64,000 bases of DNA from NCBI GenBank assembly GCA_022822785.1, contig JAJEAL010000048.1, forward strand, positions 16,948-80,947, written 5' to 3'. A program made the position numbers and the translations under genes. Each line of letters begins with the position of its first letter. The first letter of the stretch is position 1. Shown here piece after piece: positions 16,697 to 26,627 of the stretch. A model generated the notes under the pieces. The model was not told where the DNA came from and made no database searches. It saw only the letters and a program-made list of their open reading frames with translations. This DNA comes from Candidatus Poribacteria bacterium (GTDB lineage Bacteria > Poribacteria > WGA-4E > PCPOR2b).

Positions 16697-19093
16697 ATGA
16701 ACGTAAGTATCAAGTGGTTAAAAGAATATGTTGATTTCGATCTGTCCCCTGAAACTCTAGCGGAACGTTTGCTGATGCTGGGCATGGAAATCGAGTCGAT
16801 AAAACAGCTTGGAGAAGGTCTAGATCAGGTGATCGTTGGCAAGATCAAAGCCGTAGAAAAACACCCAAAGGCGGACAGACTAGTGCTATGCACGGTTGAT
16901 GTCGGGTCGGGTACAGACGCCCAAATCGTCTGCGGTGCTCCGAATGCCCGTGAAGGGCTAGTTGCTCCCGTTGCGGTCGTCGGTGCACAATTGCCCAACG
17001 GGTTGACAATCAAACGAGCGAAAATCCGAGGCGTGGAATCTCAAGGGATGCTCTGCTCAGAGCAAGAGTTAGCGATTTCAGATGAAGCCTCCGGCTTGAT
17101 GGCGCTTCCCGACGATTTGCAAATTGGCGCCCCGCTTGTTGAGGCTTTCGGTTTAGACGATGTTGTGTTAGCGCTTGAAATTACGCCCAATCGCCCGGAT
17201 TGCCTCAGCATGATTGGGGTCGCTAGAGAGATTAGTGTAGCCACGGGCAATCCACTCAGGTTGCCGGAAGTAAATCTCCAATCGGGGACAACAGATATTC
17301 ATGAGCTCACTAGTGTAACGATTGACGCTGCAGATCTCTGTCCCCGCTACGCAGCGCGAATTATTCGAGGGGTCAAAATCGCGCCTTCGCCCGCTTGGTT
17401 ACAGCGTCAGCTCGAAGCTGTCGGTGTCGGAACAATTAACAATATCGTCGATATTACCAACTATGTCCTTATGGAATACGGCCATCCCTTGCACGCTTTC
17501 GATTACCACCGACTAACTGAGAACCGGATTGTTGTTCGTCGCGCCAAGCCGGACGAGACCCTGAAAACAATCGATGAAGAAAAGCGGGAGTTGACACCCG
17601 ATATGCTTATCATTGCTGATGCGGAGAATCCGGTCGCGTTGGCGGGTGTGATGGGTGGCTTCGATTCGGAGATTACCGACCGGACGGCTGACGTGCTGCT
17701 TGAAAGTGCATATTTCTATCCGCCAAGCATTCGGAAAACGTCAAAGGCGTTGGGGATGCACACCGAAGCGTCACATCGATTTGAACGCGGGGCAGATCCC
17801 GAAGGCGTGATTCCAGCCCTTAACCGTGCGACCCAACTCATTGCGGACATCGCCGGCGGAGAAGTCTGTTCAGGAATTATTGATGTTTATCCGGGCAAGC
17901 GAGAAGCTATCAATATTCAGCTTCGTCCTGAACGCGTCAACTTTATCCTGGGAACGGACATTGTCCGTGACGACATGCGTGACATCCTAACCCGCCTCGG
18001 CTTTAGTGTGTCCGATACGTTTGAAGTTACGGTCCCCACCTTCCGCCCCGATGTGACACAGGAAATCGATTTGGTTGAAGAAATTGCGCGTGTCTACGGA
18101 TTCGATAACATTCCAACTACGCTACCCAGAGGTGATATCCCTATCCCAAAACCGGACCCGAAGGAGAACCTACGCGAGGGTGTAAAAACATATCTGTTGC
18201 AATGTGGTATGATGGAAGCAATGAACTACGCATTCTATCATCCGGCCGCTTTTGACCGTATCCGTCTTGCCCCCGCAGATCCGCTCCGTCAAGCGATTCC
18301 AATCATGAATCCGTTAAGCGAAGATCAGTCGATCATGCGAACAACCTTACTTCCTAGCTTGCTTGCAAATGCCCAACGGAATCGGAACCATCAAATCAAT
18401 GATGTACAATTTTTTGAGTTCAGCAAAGTTTTCCTCCGAACCGAAGGGGATGAATACCCAAATGAACCTGAGCGTGTCGCAGGCATTATTGCCGGTCGCC
18501 TCGGCGCAGGTGTATACGGCGATCCACTGCGTCCGGGGGACTTCTTTGATATCAAAGGGATCGTCGAGGGCCTGCTCAACCGATGCGGACTTTCAGATTA
18601 TACCGTCGCCCACACCGACCATCCAGCTTTCCATCCCGGACGCCGGGCGGAAATCCGAATCGAAGATAGTACACTGTGCGTCTTCGGTGAAGCCCATCCG
18701 GAGGTGTTAGAAAACTACGACTTGCCCCATAAGGCGTATCTGTTTGAACTCGATTTTGAAAGATTGGTCGCCGTCGTAGAACCGACGAAACAGTTTGAAC
18801 CTATCCCAATTTACCCCAGCGTCAATCGGGATCTCGCCATTGTGCTAGACGTCGATACGCCCGCCAGTCGTCCGGCTGAAATTATTAAATCTGCCGGCGG
18901 TAAGCTAGTCTCTTCACTGCATATCTTCGATGTGTACACAGGTGAACAGGTCCCCGAAGGGAAGAAGAGCTTAGCATTCGCAATAGAATACCGTTCGGCA
19001 GCGGAAACGCTCACGGATGAGATTGTGGATCGGGTTCACGATGGGATTCTAGATCGGTTGGAACAGCAGTTAGGGGCAACCCTGCGAAGTTGA
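16697..19093 (+). CDS. pheT: phenylalanyl-tRNA synthetase beta subunit
   Basis: 798 residues, full length. Domains in order: N-terminal part with the EMAP-like tRNA-binding fold (residues about 40-150; GKIKAVEKHPKADRLVLC, IVCGAPNAREG), B3/B4 editing domain (about 210-390; YGHPLHAFDYHRL, GVMGGFDSEITDRT), B5 (about 400-475), a catalytic-like core, and the C-terminal FDX-ACB anticodon-binding domain (FEPIPIYPSVNRDLAIVLD onward). It performs tRNA binding and editing of mischarged Tyr-tRNA-Phe. GAGGA precedes the ATG. Confidence 0.97.
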   Translation: MNVSIKWLKEYVDFDLSPETLAERLLMLGMEIESIKQLGEGLDQVIVGKIKAVEKHPKADRLVLCTVDVGSGTDAQIVCGAPNAREGLVAPVAVVGAQLPNGLTIKRAKIRGVESQGMLCSEQELAISDEASGLMALPDDLQIGAPLVEAFGLDDVVLALEITPNRPDCLSMIGVAREISVATGNPLRLPEVNLQSGTTDIHELTSVTIDAADLCPRYAARIIRGVKIAPSPAWLQRQLEAVGVGTINNIVDITNYVLMEYGHPLHAFDYHRLTENRIVVRRAKPDETLKTIDEEKRELTPDMLIIADAENPVALAGVMGGFDSEITDRTADVLLESAYFYPPSIRKTSKALGMHTEASHRFERGADPEGVIPALNRATQLIADIAGGEVCSGIIDVYPGKREAINIQLRPERVNFILGTDIVRDDMRDILTRLGFSVSDTFEVTVPTFRPDVTQEIDLVEEIARVYGFDNIPTTLPRGDIPIPKPDPKENLREGVKTYLLQCGMMEAMNYAFYHPAAFDRIRLAPADPLRQAIPIMNPLSEDQSIMRTTLLPSLLANAQRNRNHQINDVQFFEFSKVFLRTEGDEYPNEPERVAGIIAGRLGAGVYGDPLRPGDFFDIKGIVEGLLNRCGLSDYTVAHTDHPAFHPGRRAEIRIEDSTLCVFGEAHPEVLENYDLPHKAYLFELDFERLVAVVEPTKQFEPIPIYPSVNRDLAIVLDVDTPASRPAEIIKSAGGKLVSSLHIFDVYTGEQVPEGKKSLAFAIEYRSAAETLTDEIVDRVHDGILDRLEQQLGATLRS

Positions 19094-19108
19094 GTGGTGC
19101 CGTAGCAC

Positions 19109-20140
19109 TTAGCGGTGCCACCACCTTCTCTTAGGTTTGGTTTCCGGCAGGTGAGGTTGGAGGGATTTTTCGGATCGTAGAGATTTGAGTAGGTTCGATA
19201 TTTCCTTATTTTTTCTGTCGGTTTCTAAGACGGTTTCGCATATTGCCACAGCACGTCTTCCAATCGCTGAATCTTGTGTCTCTTGATAGGCAAGGCTACA
19301 GATTGTTGCAGCGGCACTATTGTAATCTACCGGCTCAATCTCGCTCGGCGGTTTATCGGGCAGCCAGTCGAGAAGCGCAAGTCCAACATTCCACGCCTGA
19401 GACTTTGCGTCGCACATCAGCTTGTGATACAGCGGATTCGCCGATGAATCATCGAGCCAATACGCTTGTTCGTAACAGTCAGCGGCTTCCTCATAGGCTT
19501 CATTAGTAACATGGAGTTTCGCCAATTCCATATAAAACGCATACAGTCCTGAATCGGTAATGTCGTACACCTCGTGCTGTGTGCTTGTCAACCACTCCCC
19601 ATCCTCCAGAAATTGGATCGCCGAATTTTTTTCATCTTCCGTAATAATGATGCCGGTGAGGAGGTGCTTGGCCACCGCTGCATTGGGATAAATTTTGGTA
19701 CGACTCTTCATCAAGGGATACGCTTGCACCGGTTTGTCCATCTGCAGCAGCTTAAGTCCGGTTGCAATTCGGAAAAGCGAGATGATTGAATCGCTGTTTT
19801 TTCGCGCTCGCTCATCAAAAACCGTCGCTTGATTGTCTGCAATATAGCGATTGAGTGTCTCCAATTCCGATCGGACTGTTGAATCAGCAGGATTTATTTC
19901 GTGCGCCCTCGCAAAAAATCTTTGAGCAGCAAACAGCTCATCCCACCCCCGATAGATTCGTCCAAGCGACAAATTCGCCTGTGCGAGAAGCGGTGTCGCA
20001 ACGGCAACAGACGCAATAGTATCCCACGCTTGAATTGCTGTTGAAAGCTCCTTCGGTGCCGTCAACGTTTGGGCATAAGCCACAAACCGATCTAGCTCTG
20101 ATTGGATTTTCGCTCTGTCGAATATGAAAATAGGGGCCAT
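19109..20140 (-). CDS. TPR-like helical repeat protein, unknown role
   Basis: About 343 residues without signal peptide or membrane helix. It contains degenerate tetratricopeptide-type helices, for example ANLSLGRIYRGWDELFAAQR, AEIN-like RAHEINPADSTVRSE and EEAADCYEQAYWLDDSSANP, and ends in a basic tail (TKPKRRWWHR). Such proteins are usually scaffolds. The ATG at 20140 has GAGAG upstream; the frame is open 39 nt further back into the preceding small gene. It is 17 nt downstream of that gene, so they are probably co-transcribed. Confidence 0.7.
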   Translation of the reverse strand: MAPIFIFDRAKIQSELDRFVAYAQTLTAPKELSTAIQAWDTIASVAVATPLLAQANLSLGRIYRGWDELFAAQRFFARAHEINPADSTVRSELETLNRYIADNQATVFDERARKNSDSIISLFRIATGLKLLQMDKPVQAYPLMKSRTKIYPNAAVAKHLLTGIIITEDEKNSAIQFLEDGEWLTSTQHEVYDITDSGLYAFYMELAKLHVTNEAYEEAADCYEQAYWLDDSSANPLYHKLMCDAKSQAWNVGLALLDWLPDKPPSEIEPVDYNSAAATICSLAYQETQDSAIGRRAVAICETVLETDRKNKEISNLLKSLRSEKSLQPHLPETKPKRRWWHR

Positions 20141-20157
20141 TGGTAATCTCTCAGATC

Positions 20158-20367
20158 TTAGGCGTCTGCCGATACCCAATCCTGTGTGTTCCTCTCAAAT
20201 TCCTCCGCGAGCTCATCAGAGATAGTATCTTTGATAACCGCAACTAGGTGAGTCCGGAACGCTCCCCAATCGGTGCCGCGCCCGGTGAAACGGTGTCGGT
20301 TATCAATTTCGACAAACATGGTGTCATTCGCTTCATGATGTGATTCAAAATAGCGATTGATTTTCAT
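20158..20367 (-). CDS. small acidic conserved-looking protein, unknown
   Basis: 69 residues starting MKINRYFESHHEANDTMF and ending FERNTQDWVSADA. The start at 20367 has GGAGG 7 nt upstream, which supports real translation. There is no membrane helix or recognised motif. It is transcribed just before the TPR-like protein and after the HAD phosphatase gene. Function unknown. Confidence 0.6.
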   Translation of the reverse strand: MKINRYFESHHEANDTMFVEIDNRHRFTGRGTDWGAFRTHLVAVIKDTISDELAEEFERNTQDWVSADA

Positions 20368-20543
20368 AGATTCCTCCAACAATTAAACACTACCCGTATC
20401 GTTATATTCTGTGGTTGGACTTTAGTCCATGTTCCGAGACAGTGAAAGTCCTAGCTTATTTGAAACAAGGCATACATCCAACGTTTCGCCTTTTCGTGTT
20501 CGCGTATCCCCGTTTTCTGGTTCTCCTGTCATCAGCTTTACCC

Positions 20544-21272
20544 CTATCTCGTTCCAACCGTCCACTCACTAATTTCCCAGCCCGATTCTATTGCAACCTG
20601 TCGTAACCCTTTGCTCGGATTGACGACAATTGGGTTGCCAACGCATTCTAGCATTGGTAGATCTGCACGGCTATCGCCATAGGCATAGCTTTCAGCGAGG
20701 TCAACATTATGCTGTTCGACAAAAGCTTGGATTGCGCGAACTTTTTCCGTCTCGCTAAGCGGCAGCGTGGTCAACTCTCCTGTAAATTTTCCAGCTGCCT
20801 CCTCAAGTTGCACAGTTAACGCGGCATCGGCTTGAAGATAGTCGGCGAGAGGTTGTACGATAAAATCAAGAGATCCGGTCACAAGCACAATTAGATCTCC
20901 TCGGTTTTGGTGTTCACGAATACACTCTAACGCGGCGGGGAATAACTTTGAGTGTACATACGTCTCGAACTGCTCGCCGGCAAGCTGTTTGACTGCTTCC
21001 GATTTCAGTCCTTGATAGTTGCGATAGAAAACTTGGTTGAATCTTGTACGACTCACTTTATCTAGGAAAAAGTAGTAGACAACCTTCAACGCAAACCAAG
21101 CGAGCCAAAAGGGACGAAAAAAGGTAGGAAGCAGGCAGGAACGGAATTGGACGTAATAGTGGACGATGGTTGTGCTCACGATGGTGCCATCAACATCGAA
21201 GAAAGCAGCCGTTTTTTTCTTTTCGGGGTGAACATCTCTTAACTCGTTTACCACGTGAACCCCTCCGGTCAC
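20544..21272 (-). CDS. HAD-IB family phosphatase (SerB/CicA-like)
   Basis: 242 residues with the HAD motifs: motif I AAFFDVDGTIVST, motif II LIVLVTGSLDF, a downstream Lys in TEKVRAI, and motif III/IV SYAYGDSRADLPMLE. A hydrophobic cap region (PFWLAWFALKVVYYFFL) suggests membrane association or a lipid substrate. It starts 41 nt after the giant lipid enzyme on the same strand. HAD-IB domains are often fused or adjacent to PlsC acyltransferases, so a phosphatidate- or acyl-phosphate-type substrate is plausible. That is inference. Confidence 0.85.
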   Translation of the reverse strand: MTGGVHVVNELRDVHPEKKKTAAFFDVDGTIVSTTIVHYYVQFRSCLLPTFFRPFWLAWFALKVVYYFFLDKVSRTRFNQVFYRNYQGLKSEAVKQLAGEQFETYVHSKLFPAALECIREHQNRGDLIVLVTGSLDFIVQPLADYLQADAALTVQLEEAAGKFTGELTTLPLSETEKVRAIQAFVEQHNVDLAESYAYGDSRADLPMLECVGNPIVVNPSKGLRQVAIESGWEISEWTVGTR

Positions 21273-21312
21273 ACCTTACACCATGCGATTCATGTAATCT
21301 GCCCGTCGCGAT

Positions 21313-24300
21313 TTATTGAGGATCTGCGCTCCGCGTAACGGAACGGGACAATGCTTCAATCTCAGATTTGACAGTGTCCGTAAGCTTTCTGTAAGTTTCC
21401 TGTTCCAACCCTGAAACGGCCTCCGTCTCTCCTACTTCATGTCCGCTAGGCGGCGCAATAGGTTTACCGAAAATCACCTGAACGCGGCTCTTACGTGGTA
21501 GATTTCTGCCTTTAGGCAGCGCGTGATAGGTGCCGTTAATGTAAACAGGAATAATCGGGGATCCAGTTTCATAAGCCAACAAGCCGAGTCCGGGTTTGAA
21601 CGGTTGCAGCTCCCCGGTGACGGAACGGGTGCCTTCGGGATAGATTAGCAAGCATTCGTTCTGTTTCAGTACCTCCTGCGAAATTCGGAGTCCCTGCAAA
21701 AAATTAGCATGTCGATCAAACGGTACGAATTTAAGTAGTTCGCCGGAGAACCATGATTTGAAGCGGGTGCTAAACCAATAGTCTTTTGCGGCGAGAACCC
21801 GTAGGCGTTTGGATTCGCTGCCCAAGACAGTCATGACCGCAAGGGTATCAAGATGACTTGAATGATTGGCAGCAATGATATACGGTTGATCTCGCGGTAG
21901 GTTCTCCAGTCCGGTGCATTTAATCGAGAAGTAACACCGATAGATAGCCCACACACTGAATCGGAATAGCCCAGCAAGTGCCGCCGATAGCAGCGAGGAT
22001 TCAGATCGCTGAATATGGGCAAGTACTTCTTTATCAATGGGGTCGGGGGTAGACTCAGATTGCAGTGTTTTAACGGTTTCCGTCACGTCGCCCACCGTCT
22101 GAATTTTAGCAATCAGCTCGTCAGGAATCGAGCGTTGTAGTCTCGATTCTAGCAGGAGCAGTAATTCTACGCGCGCCATTGAATCCAGTCCAAGTTCTGT
22201 TCCTAAGTTGCTGTTCAAACGAATCTGGTCTGCCGGCAGCCGCGCCAAACGACTGAGCTCAGAAATAATAACCTCCTCAACGCCCGAAGGCGTATCGACT
22301 GGCATCGTTGGCTTCAAAGCGTCCTTATGTCCATCGGTCTTCAGCGCGTCCCTTGCGGAATCAGGTTGGGGAACCGCCTCCGCTTGTTGAGAGAGTTCTG
22401 CTCCCAAAACCGCCTTAACACGTTGGCGATCTATTCCCACATCTGAGGTCTTGGGCAGTTCAGTCTCCCAAAAGTGAACGGTCTGAATATGCTGATAGGT
22501 GGGCAGATTTTGAGCGCGCTCCTGAATGTGTTGGTGGATGGCCTTTTCAACTTCAGTCCTGTCCCGATCATCACCGCGGACTGGGACGATTACAGCGTGA
22601 GCCGCTTCAAACATATTATCCGTACTCATGCCAACGACGCAAATCTCTGAAATCAAGGAACTGTGTCGGTAGAGTGTTTCGAGTTCGATCGGGTAGATAT
22701 TCTTACCGGCGCCGGACACAATTACATCTTTGCTGCGTCCAGTGAGATACAGATAACCGTCCTCATCAAAGTAACCCAAATCGCCCGTATAGAGCAGCCC
22801 GTCCCGAATCACCTGTTCTGTCACAGCTTGATTCCGATAGTACTCCTGCATCAAGCTTGGACTGTGTGCGACAATCTCACCGATACCATCCGCGTCGGGG
22901 TTGATAATCTGGAGCTTCACCCCCTGAACCGCGGGTCCAACTGAACCCCGCTTGCTTTTGTGGTGGGGGTTCACACTGAGAACAGGTGAGGCTTCTGTCA
23001 TCCCGTAACCTTGGTAGATTGTTAATCCGAGCTCCGTAAATCGATCATATATTTCGTCCGGCAAGGCGGCCCCCCCGCTAACTAGAACGCGGATATGTCC
23101 GCCTAATGCAGCTTGAATCTCTTCAATAACCTCTGGGGTAAGCGGCGCTTCCATCGCCTCAGGAGATTGTACGACATACCGCTTAATCGCATCATAGAGC
23201 AGTTGGAACAAACGTGGCACCCCAATGAGAACGGTGGTTTCGGTTTCCCGCATGGTTGCCAAAATCGTGGTCGGTCTCAAACTGTTGGTGTATGTGACGG
23301 TTGTACCGGCATAAATCGACATTAAGAAATTGCAACAGAACCCGAGAGCGTGGTATAACGGGAGTACGGAAAGGAATCGATCCGTATCTTCCGGAGGCAA
23401 TGCCTGTGAAACCGCCACAACGTTTGCAATAAAACCCCTATGCGAAAGCATCGCCCCTCGTGGATCTACAGTTGTCCCCATCGTGAAGATAATAGACGCA
23501 ATCGTATCTGGATCGATGTGTACCTCCGGGAAATTATCAGGAACCGAAGGGAGTTCCGAGTTCGCGGGAGCGGAGGTCTGTGTTTGTCCGTCGCCAAAAG
23601 GCTGGCAAAAACGATTTATGTCCAAAAACACCGGTGATTCGGCCTCCGCATTCGGTTTTATCTGTGCCTTGTGCAGGCGGGCAACGCAGGTTTCCGATGT
23701 CAAAATCGCCTTGGCTTCAGTGTAATTCGCAAGCGCGAAGATTTCGTCTTCAGCGGTTTGCGGATCAATTGGAACAACCACGACGCCAATCTGCACAGCG
23801 GCTAAATAAGCGACACCCCACTCCGGTTGATTCTCTGCAAAAAGGATTACCCGATCGCCTTTGCGATAACCGTGTTCCCACAGCACAAAAGCAATCTGAC
23901 GCGAGGCCTCATAGAGTTGACGGTAAGAATAGCGGACCCACTCTTTATCTCGTTGCATCTGTAACGCAATTTTATCCGGAATAGATTCGGCCTGTTGAGC
24001 GACCAAATCTATCATTGTCAGCTCCCGCAACGGTTTAGAGGGCTCATCAATAGGTTGCTCATCGCCGGCCTCCACTTCGGTTGAGACAGAATCCGCCGGT
24101 AATTCGTCGATTTGCTCGGGTGTGGGTTCGCTGATCCGCTGCCGTCCTGATTCGTCGCCTAGCTTGAGAAAGTGTCGCTTAATGCCTGGAATGTGTATCT
24201 CTTGGAGATAATCCCGCCAATCAATCCGCGATATATCAAAGTTGAAAAGTTGTTGATCTGAAGGAGAGAGGGCATGGTAAAGCGCTTCTGTTTTGCCGAT

Positions 24301-25752
24301 TTCAAATTCAAAACTGAGGCGGACATACGGACCGTAAATCTGCACATAATGTAGCAAGGTCTCAATGGCATTCCTTTTCACGGCGATTCGCCGCTCCTTC
24401 CGTTTTGCCCATCTCAACGGAATTCGACCAAGCCAACTGCTAGCGATATCGAGCAGGCGCATTTTATAGCGGAAATCACTCTGAAATTTCGCCTCATCTG
24501 GAAATTTCCAGACAGGAACAGGTATCGGTTTGCCGTTATCCAGCAATGGCTGTCGCGTAAAGTAGTCGTGCGTGATAGTGACGATATCCCCAAAAGTCAG
24601 AGGGTTGCGCGATCCGCTCGCAATGTGATAGACCTCAATGCCCCGCTGGTGATAGGTCTGTACCGTCGCTGCTAACATCGCATTGATAACGAAATCAGCC
24701 GGGATAATATCAAGGATACTATTTGGGTCGCCGGGAAAGTCGGGTAAACGTCCCTTGCCAAAGCCAACAATCAGTGGATCTGCCATACGAAGCGCGCCAC
24801 CGAGCCATCCCGGCTCCGGATCTTCGAGACTACTTTCCATAATCGATTGGCGAATAATCGCGGTCGGTAGGTCACCTCGCATCTTGGTAATCATCTGCTC
24901 ACCAAGTGCTTTCATATAGGTATACGTATCGTTCCATCCTCGCGCATGGGCACGTTTCAAACCTTCATCAATTAAACGCTGTTCAACCCATTTCTGCCGC
25001 TGGACACTAATCTGTCTGTTTAGCCTTTCTTCTGTAACCGCACCTAAATTTCGTAGTGCTTCACGACGGAACTGATTCAGTTTCTCAGGTTGATTCGCTT
25101 CATTCCGGACCTGCTCACTCAAACACTGGATATCTTCAATTTCAGCGTCAAGGGTGCATGGGATTGCCTCCCCCTTCTCCGCTTGATACTGTTCGGCATA
25201 AGTTTCGTAAGGGGGGTGCAGTTCTTCGGGCACTCTTCCCGGTCGGGCACCACGGACATAAGCTGTCGACACGTGCAGAAAAATCGCGTTGTTACAGCGC
25301 TTTGCCAGTTCAACTGCGTACTTTGCCCCAAGTACATTGCTCTGCAAGGACGCATCGATGGGTGGGTCGAATTTTACGAGGCCGCCACTGTTAATGAAAA
25401 TTTGTACTTCGCGCTGCAACGTTTCATAATCGGCATCGGAAAGCCCGAGTCGCTCGTAAGCCAAATCGCCTTCTACCGCGTAAACTTTTTCGCGAACCCA
25501 TTCATCAAATCGTTCTCCATGAATCTGTTTAAGGTTCGCAAAAGCACTTGAAGTAAATACATCATTTTCTAGCCGATCCGTCGCGGTACGCGTTTCTCCA
25601 TTCGTTCCGGTCTGACTGCGGATGAGTAGATAAATCCGCTTCACATCAGGAAGCGCACTGAGTATTTTCGCAACGAGCGCTTGACCTAGAAATCCAGTCG
25701 CACCGGAGATTAATATCACTTTACCACAGAAGAATTCACCTATTGTCTGCAT
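21313..25752 (-). CDS. multidomain fatty-acyl reductase / acyl-AMP ligase / ACP / PlsC acyltransferase fusion
   Basis: About 1479 residues. Domains in order: (1) extended SDR, male-sterility type acyl reductase, about 10-450, with LISGATGFLGQ (NADPH loop), HVSTAYVRG and YTYMKALGE (YxxxK); (2) AMP-binding ligase, about 580-1110, with the P-loop variant FTMGTTVDPRGAMLSH, YQGYGMTEASP and YTGDLGYFDEDGYLYLTGR; (3) phosphopantetheine carrier, about 1170-1245, with Ser in LGLDSMARVE; (4) PlsC acyltransferase, about 1285-1460, with NHSSHLD (HX4D) and YPEGTRS. Taken together it should activate an acid, load it on the carrier, and reduce or transfer the acyl group. The ATG at 25752 has GAAGGA 4 nt upstream; a TTG 90 nt earlier is less likely. 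Confidence 0.9.
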   Translation of the reverse strand: MQTIGEFFCGKVILISGATGFLGQALVAKILSALPDVKRIYLLIRSQTGTNGETRTATDRLENDVFTSSAFANLKQIHGERFDEWVREKVYAVEGDLAYERLGLSDADYETLQREVQIFINSGGLVKFDPPIDASLQSNVLGAKYAVELAKRCNNAIFLHVSTAYVRGARPGRVPEELHPPYETYAEQYQAEKGEAIPCTLDAEIEDIQCLSEQVRNEANQPEKLNQFRREALRNLGAVTEERLNRQISVQRQKWVEQRLIDEGLKRAHARGWNDTYTYMKALGEQMITKMRGDLPTAIIRQSIMESSLEDPEPGWLGGALRMADPLIVGFGKGRLPDFPGDPNSILDIIPADFVINAMLAATVQTYHQRGIEVYHIASGSRNPLTFGDIVTITHDYFTRQPLLDNGKPIPVPVWKFPDEAKFQSDFRYKMRLLDIASSWLGRIPLRWAKRKERRIAVKRNAIETLLHYVQIYGPYVRLSFEFEIGKTEALYHALSPSDQQLFNFDISRIDWRDYLQEIHIPGIKRHFLKLGDESGRQRISEPTPEQIDELPADSVSTEVEAGDEQPIDEPSKPLRELTMIDLVAQQAESIPDKIALQMQRDKEWVRYSYRQLYEASRQIAFVLWEHGYRKGDRVILFAENQPEWGVAYLAAVQIGVVVVPIDPQTAEDEIFALANYTEAKAILTSETCVARLHKAQIKPNAEAESPVFLDINRFCQPFGDGQTQTSAPANSELPSVPDNFPEVHIDPDTIASIIFTMGTTVDPRGAMLSHRGFIANVVAVSQALPPEDTDRFLSVLPLYHALGFCCNFLMSIYAGTTVTYTNSLRPTTILATMRETETTVLIGVPRLFQLLYDAIKRYVVQSPEAMEAPLTPEVIEEIQAALGGHIRVLVSGGAALPDEIYDRFTELGLTIYQGYGMTEASPVLSVNPHHKSKRGSVGPAVQGVKLQIINPDADGIGEIVAHSPSLMQEYYRNQAVTEQVIRDGLLYTGDLGYFDEDGYLYLTGRSKDVIVSGAGKNIYPIELETLYRHSSLISEICVVGMSTDNMFEAAHAVIVPVRGDDRDRTEVEKAIHQHIQERAQNLPTYQHIQTVHFWETELPKTSDVGIDRQRVKAVLGAELSQQAEAVPQPDSARDALKTDGHKDALKPTMPVDTPSGVEEVIISELSRLARLPADQIRLNSNLGTELGLDSMARVELLLLLESRLQRSIPDELIAKIQTVGDVTETVKTLQSESTPDPIDKEVLAHIQRSESSLLSAALAGLFRFSVWAIYRCYFSIKCTGLENLPRDQPYIIAANHSSHLDTLAVMTVLGSESKRLRVLAAKDYWFSTRFKSWFSGELLKFVPFDRHANFLQGLRISQEVLKQNECLLIYPEGTRSVTGELQPFKPGLGLLAYETGSPIIPVYINGTYHALPKGRNLPRKSRVQVIFGKPIAPPSGHEVGETEAVSGLEQETYRKLTDTVKSEIEALSRSVTRSADPQ

Positions 25753-25903
25753 GCTGTCCTTCGTTTTGAGCCAAATTCGAGAAATGCTGTAATCAGTGTG
25801 TGATTCGTCAAAAACTGTAGCGGTTACCTGCAATTGCTTCAAGCAATATAGGTTAGGTTAAACAGGAACCGTGACACCCTACATCACACCGGCCATTTGT
25901 GTT

Positions 25904-25933
25904 AGTATAAGCAATTAAATGGCATTCTGTCAA
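25904..25933 (-). promoter_or_regulatory. sigma-70-type promoter of the giant lipid enzyme
   Basis: On the minus strand TTGACA (25933-25928) and TATACT (25909-25904) are 18 nt apart, about 150 nt before the ATG. The leader between them holds no recognisable riboswitch. Confidence 0.55.
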
Positions 25934-25975
25934 TAGCAAAACGCGATATGAATAGGGCAATTGCATCCGTTTATT

Positions 25976-26155
25976 ATTGTCTGAATCGCGGATTAAACGG
26001 ACTCATCGGAGGGCATGGAATGTCACTGGATTGCCGATTGTCTATACATCTATCGCATTGGATGAATGCACCCAAATAGAGGAGATCACCGCTTATTGCT
26101 TAACCCTACCTTTTTGTCTGAATCAGGATTTTCAGGATGAAAGGATTTACAGGAT
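25976..26155 (+). repeat. two degenerate copies of a dispersed TGTCTGAATC repeat
   Basis: TGTCTGAATCGCGGATTAAA at 25977 and TGTCTGAATCAGGATTTTCA at 26115 share their first ten bases and then diverge into runs built on GGATT/AGGAT. The second continues as short imperfect AGGAT-type repeats to about 26155. Such repeats are non-coding. The 25843-26627 gap otherwise holds a promoter, a MITE (26273-26432) and a GGGCAAT/ATTGCCC hairpin near 26476; no gene is convincing, and the plus-strand frame at 25977-26201 is mostly repeat. Confidence 0.4.
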
Positions 26156-26272
26156 AATAAGGCGATGTGTAGCATGCGGTTCCAACCGCCTTCACATGTG
26201 ATTGCCCTAGTGATACAAAAACGCTTAATTCGGTTCGGATTCATCTGTCTCTAAATATAATTCTCTAATACC

Positions 26273-26432
26273 TAATAGGAGTTACGCACTTAAGATTGGA
26301 GTTACCCGCCTGTCCCCCTGGTCACGATTTATCGGACGACAAGTCGGGGAGACCAGGATTGGGGATAGGGGCCGGCGGCGATAAATCGCCGAACTACAAG
26401 GTTTAGGGCATTCAACTGCGTAAGTCCTATTA
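26273..26432. mobile_element. MITE family B, copy 1 (about 160 bp)
   Basis: The ends are inverted repeats: TAATAGGAGTTACGCACTT on the left and, reverse-complemented, TAATAGGACTTACGCAGTT on the right. Both ends carry TA. Inside are palindromic segments including GGCGATAAATCGCC. There is no reading frame. A related element with the same GGACTTACGC ends lies at 29711-29936, so the two copies bracket the trypsin-TPR gene. Confidence 0.6.
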
Positions 26433-26627
26433 GAATTGTGTAGACACCTATTCTTTACAAATACTCGTTTATAGTAGGGCAATTCATTGCCCGTTGTGCC
26501 AAGAAGTGCCCTGATATTTTTAGATTTCACTATAAAATACATTTCTCTGTGTCTTCGCAGGTTTCACGGTAACACTCATAATCATCAATAAAGGCTTCAG
26601 TTTGCCATTTGGCTTGATTTCATCTAC

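Noticed and set aside
25977..26201. Plus-strand frame in the 26 kb intergenic region
   Set aside because: Mostly dispersed repeat sequence (TGTCTGAATC and AGGAT runs); no ribosome site.
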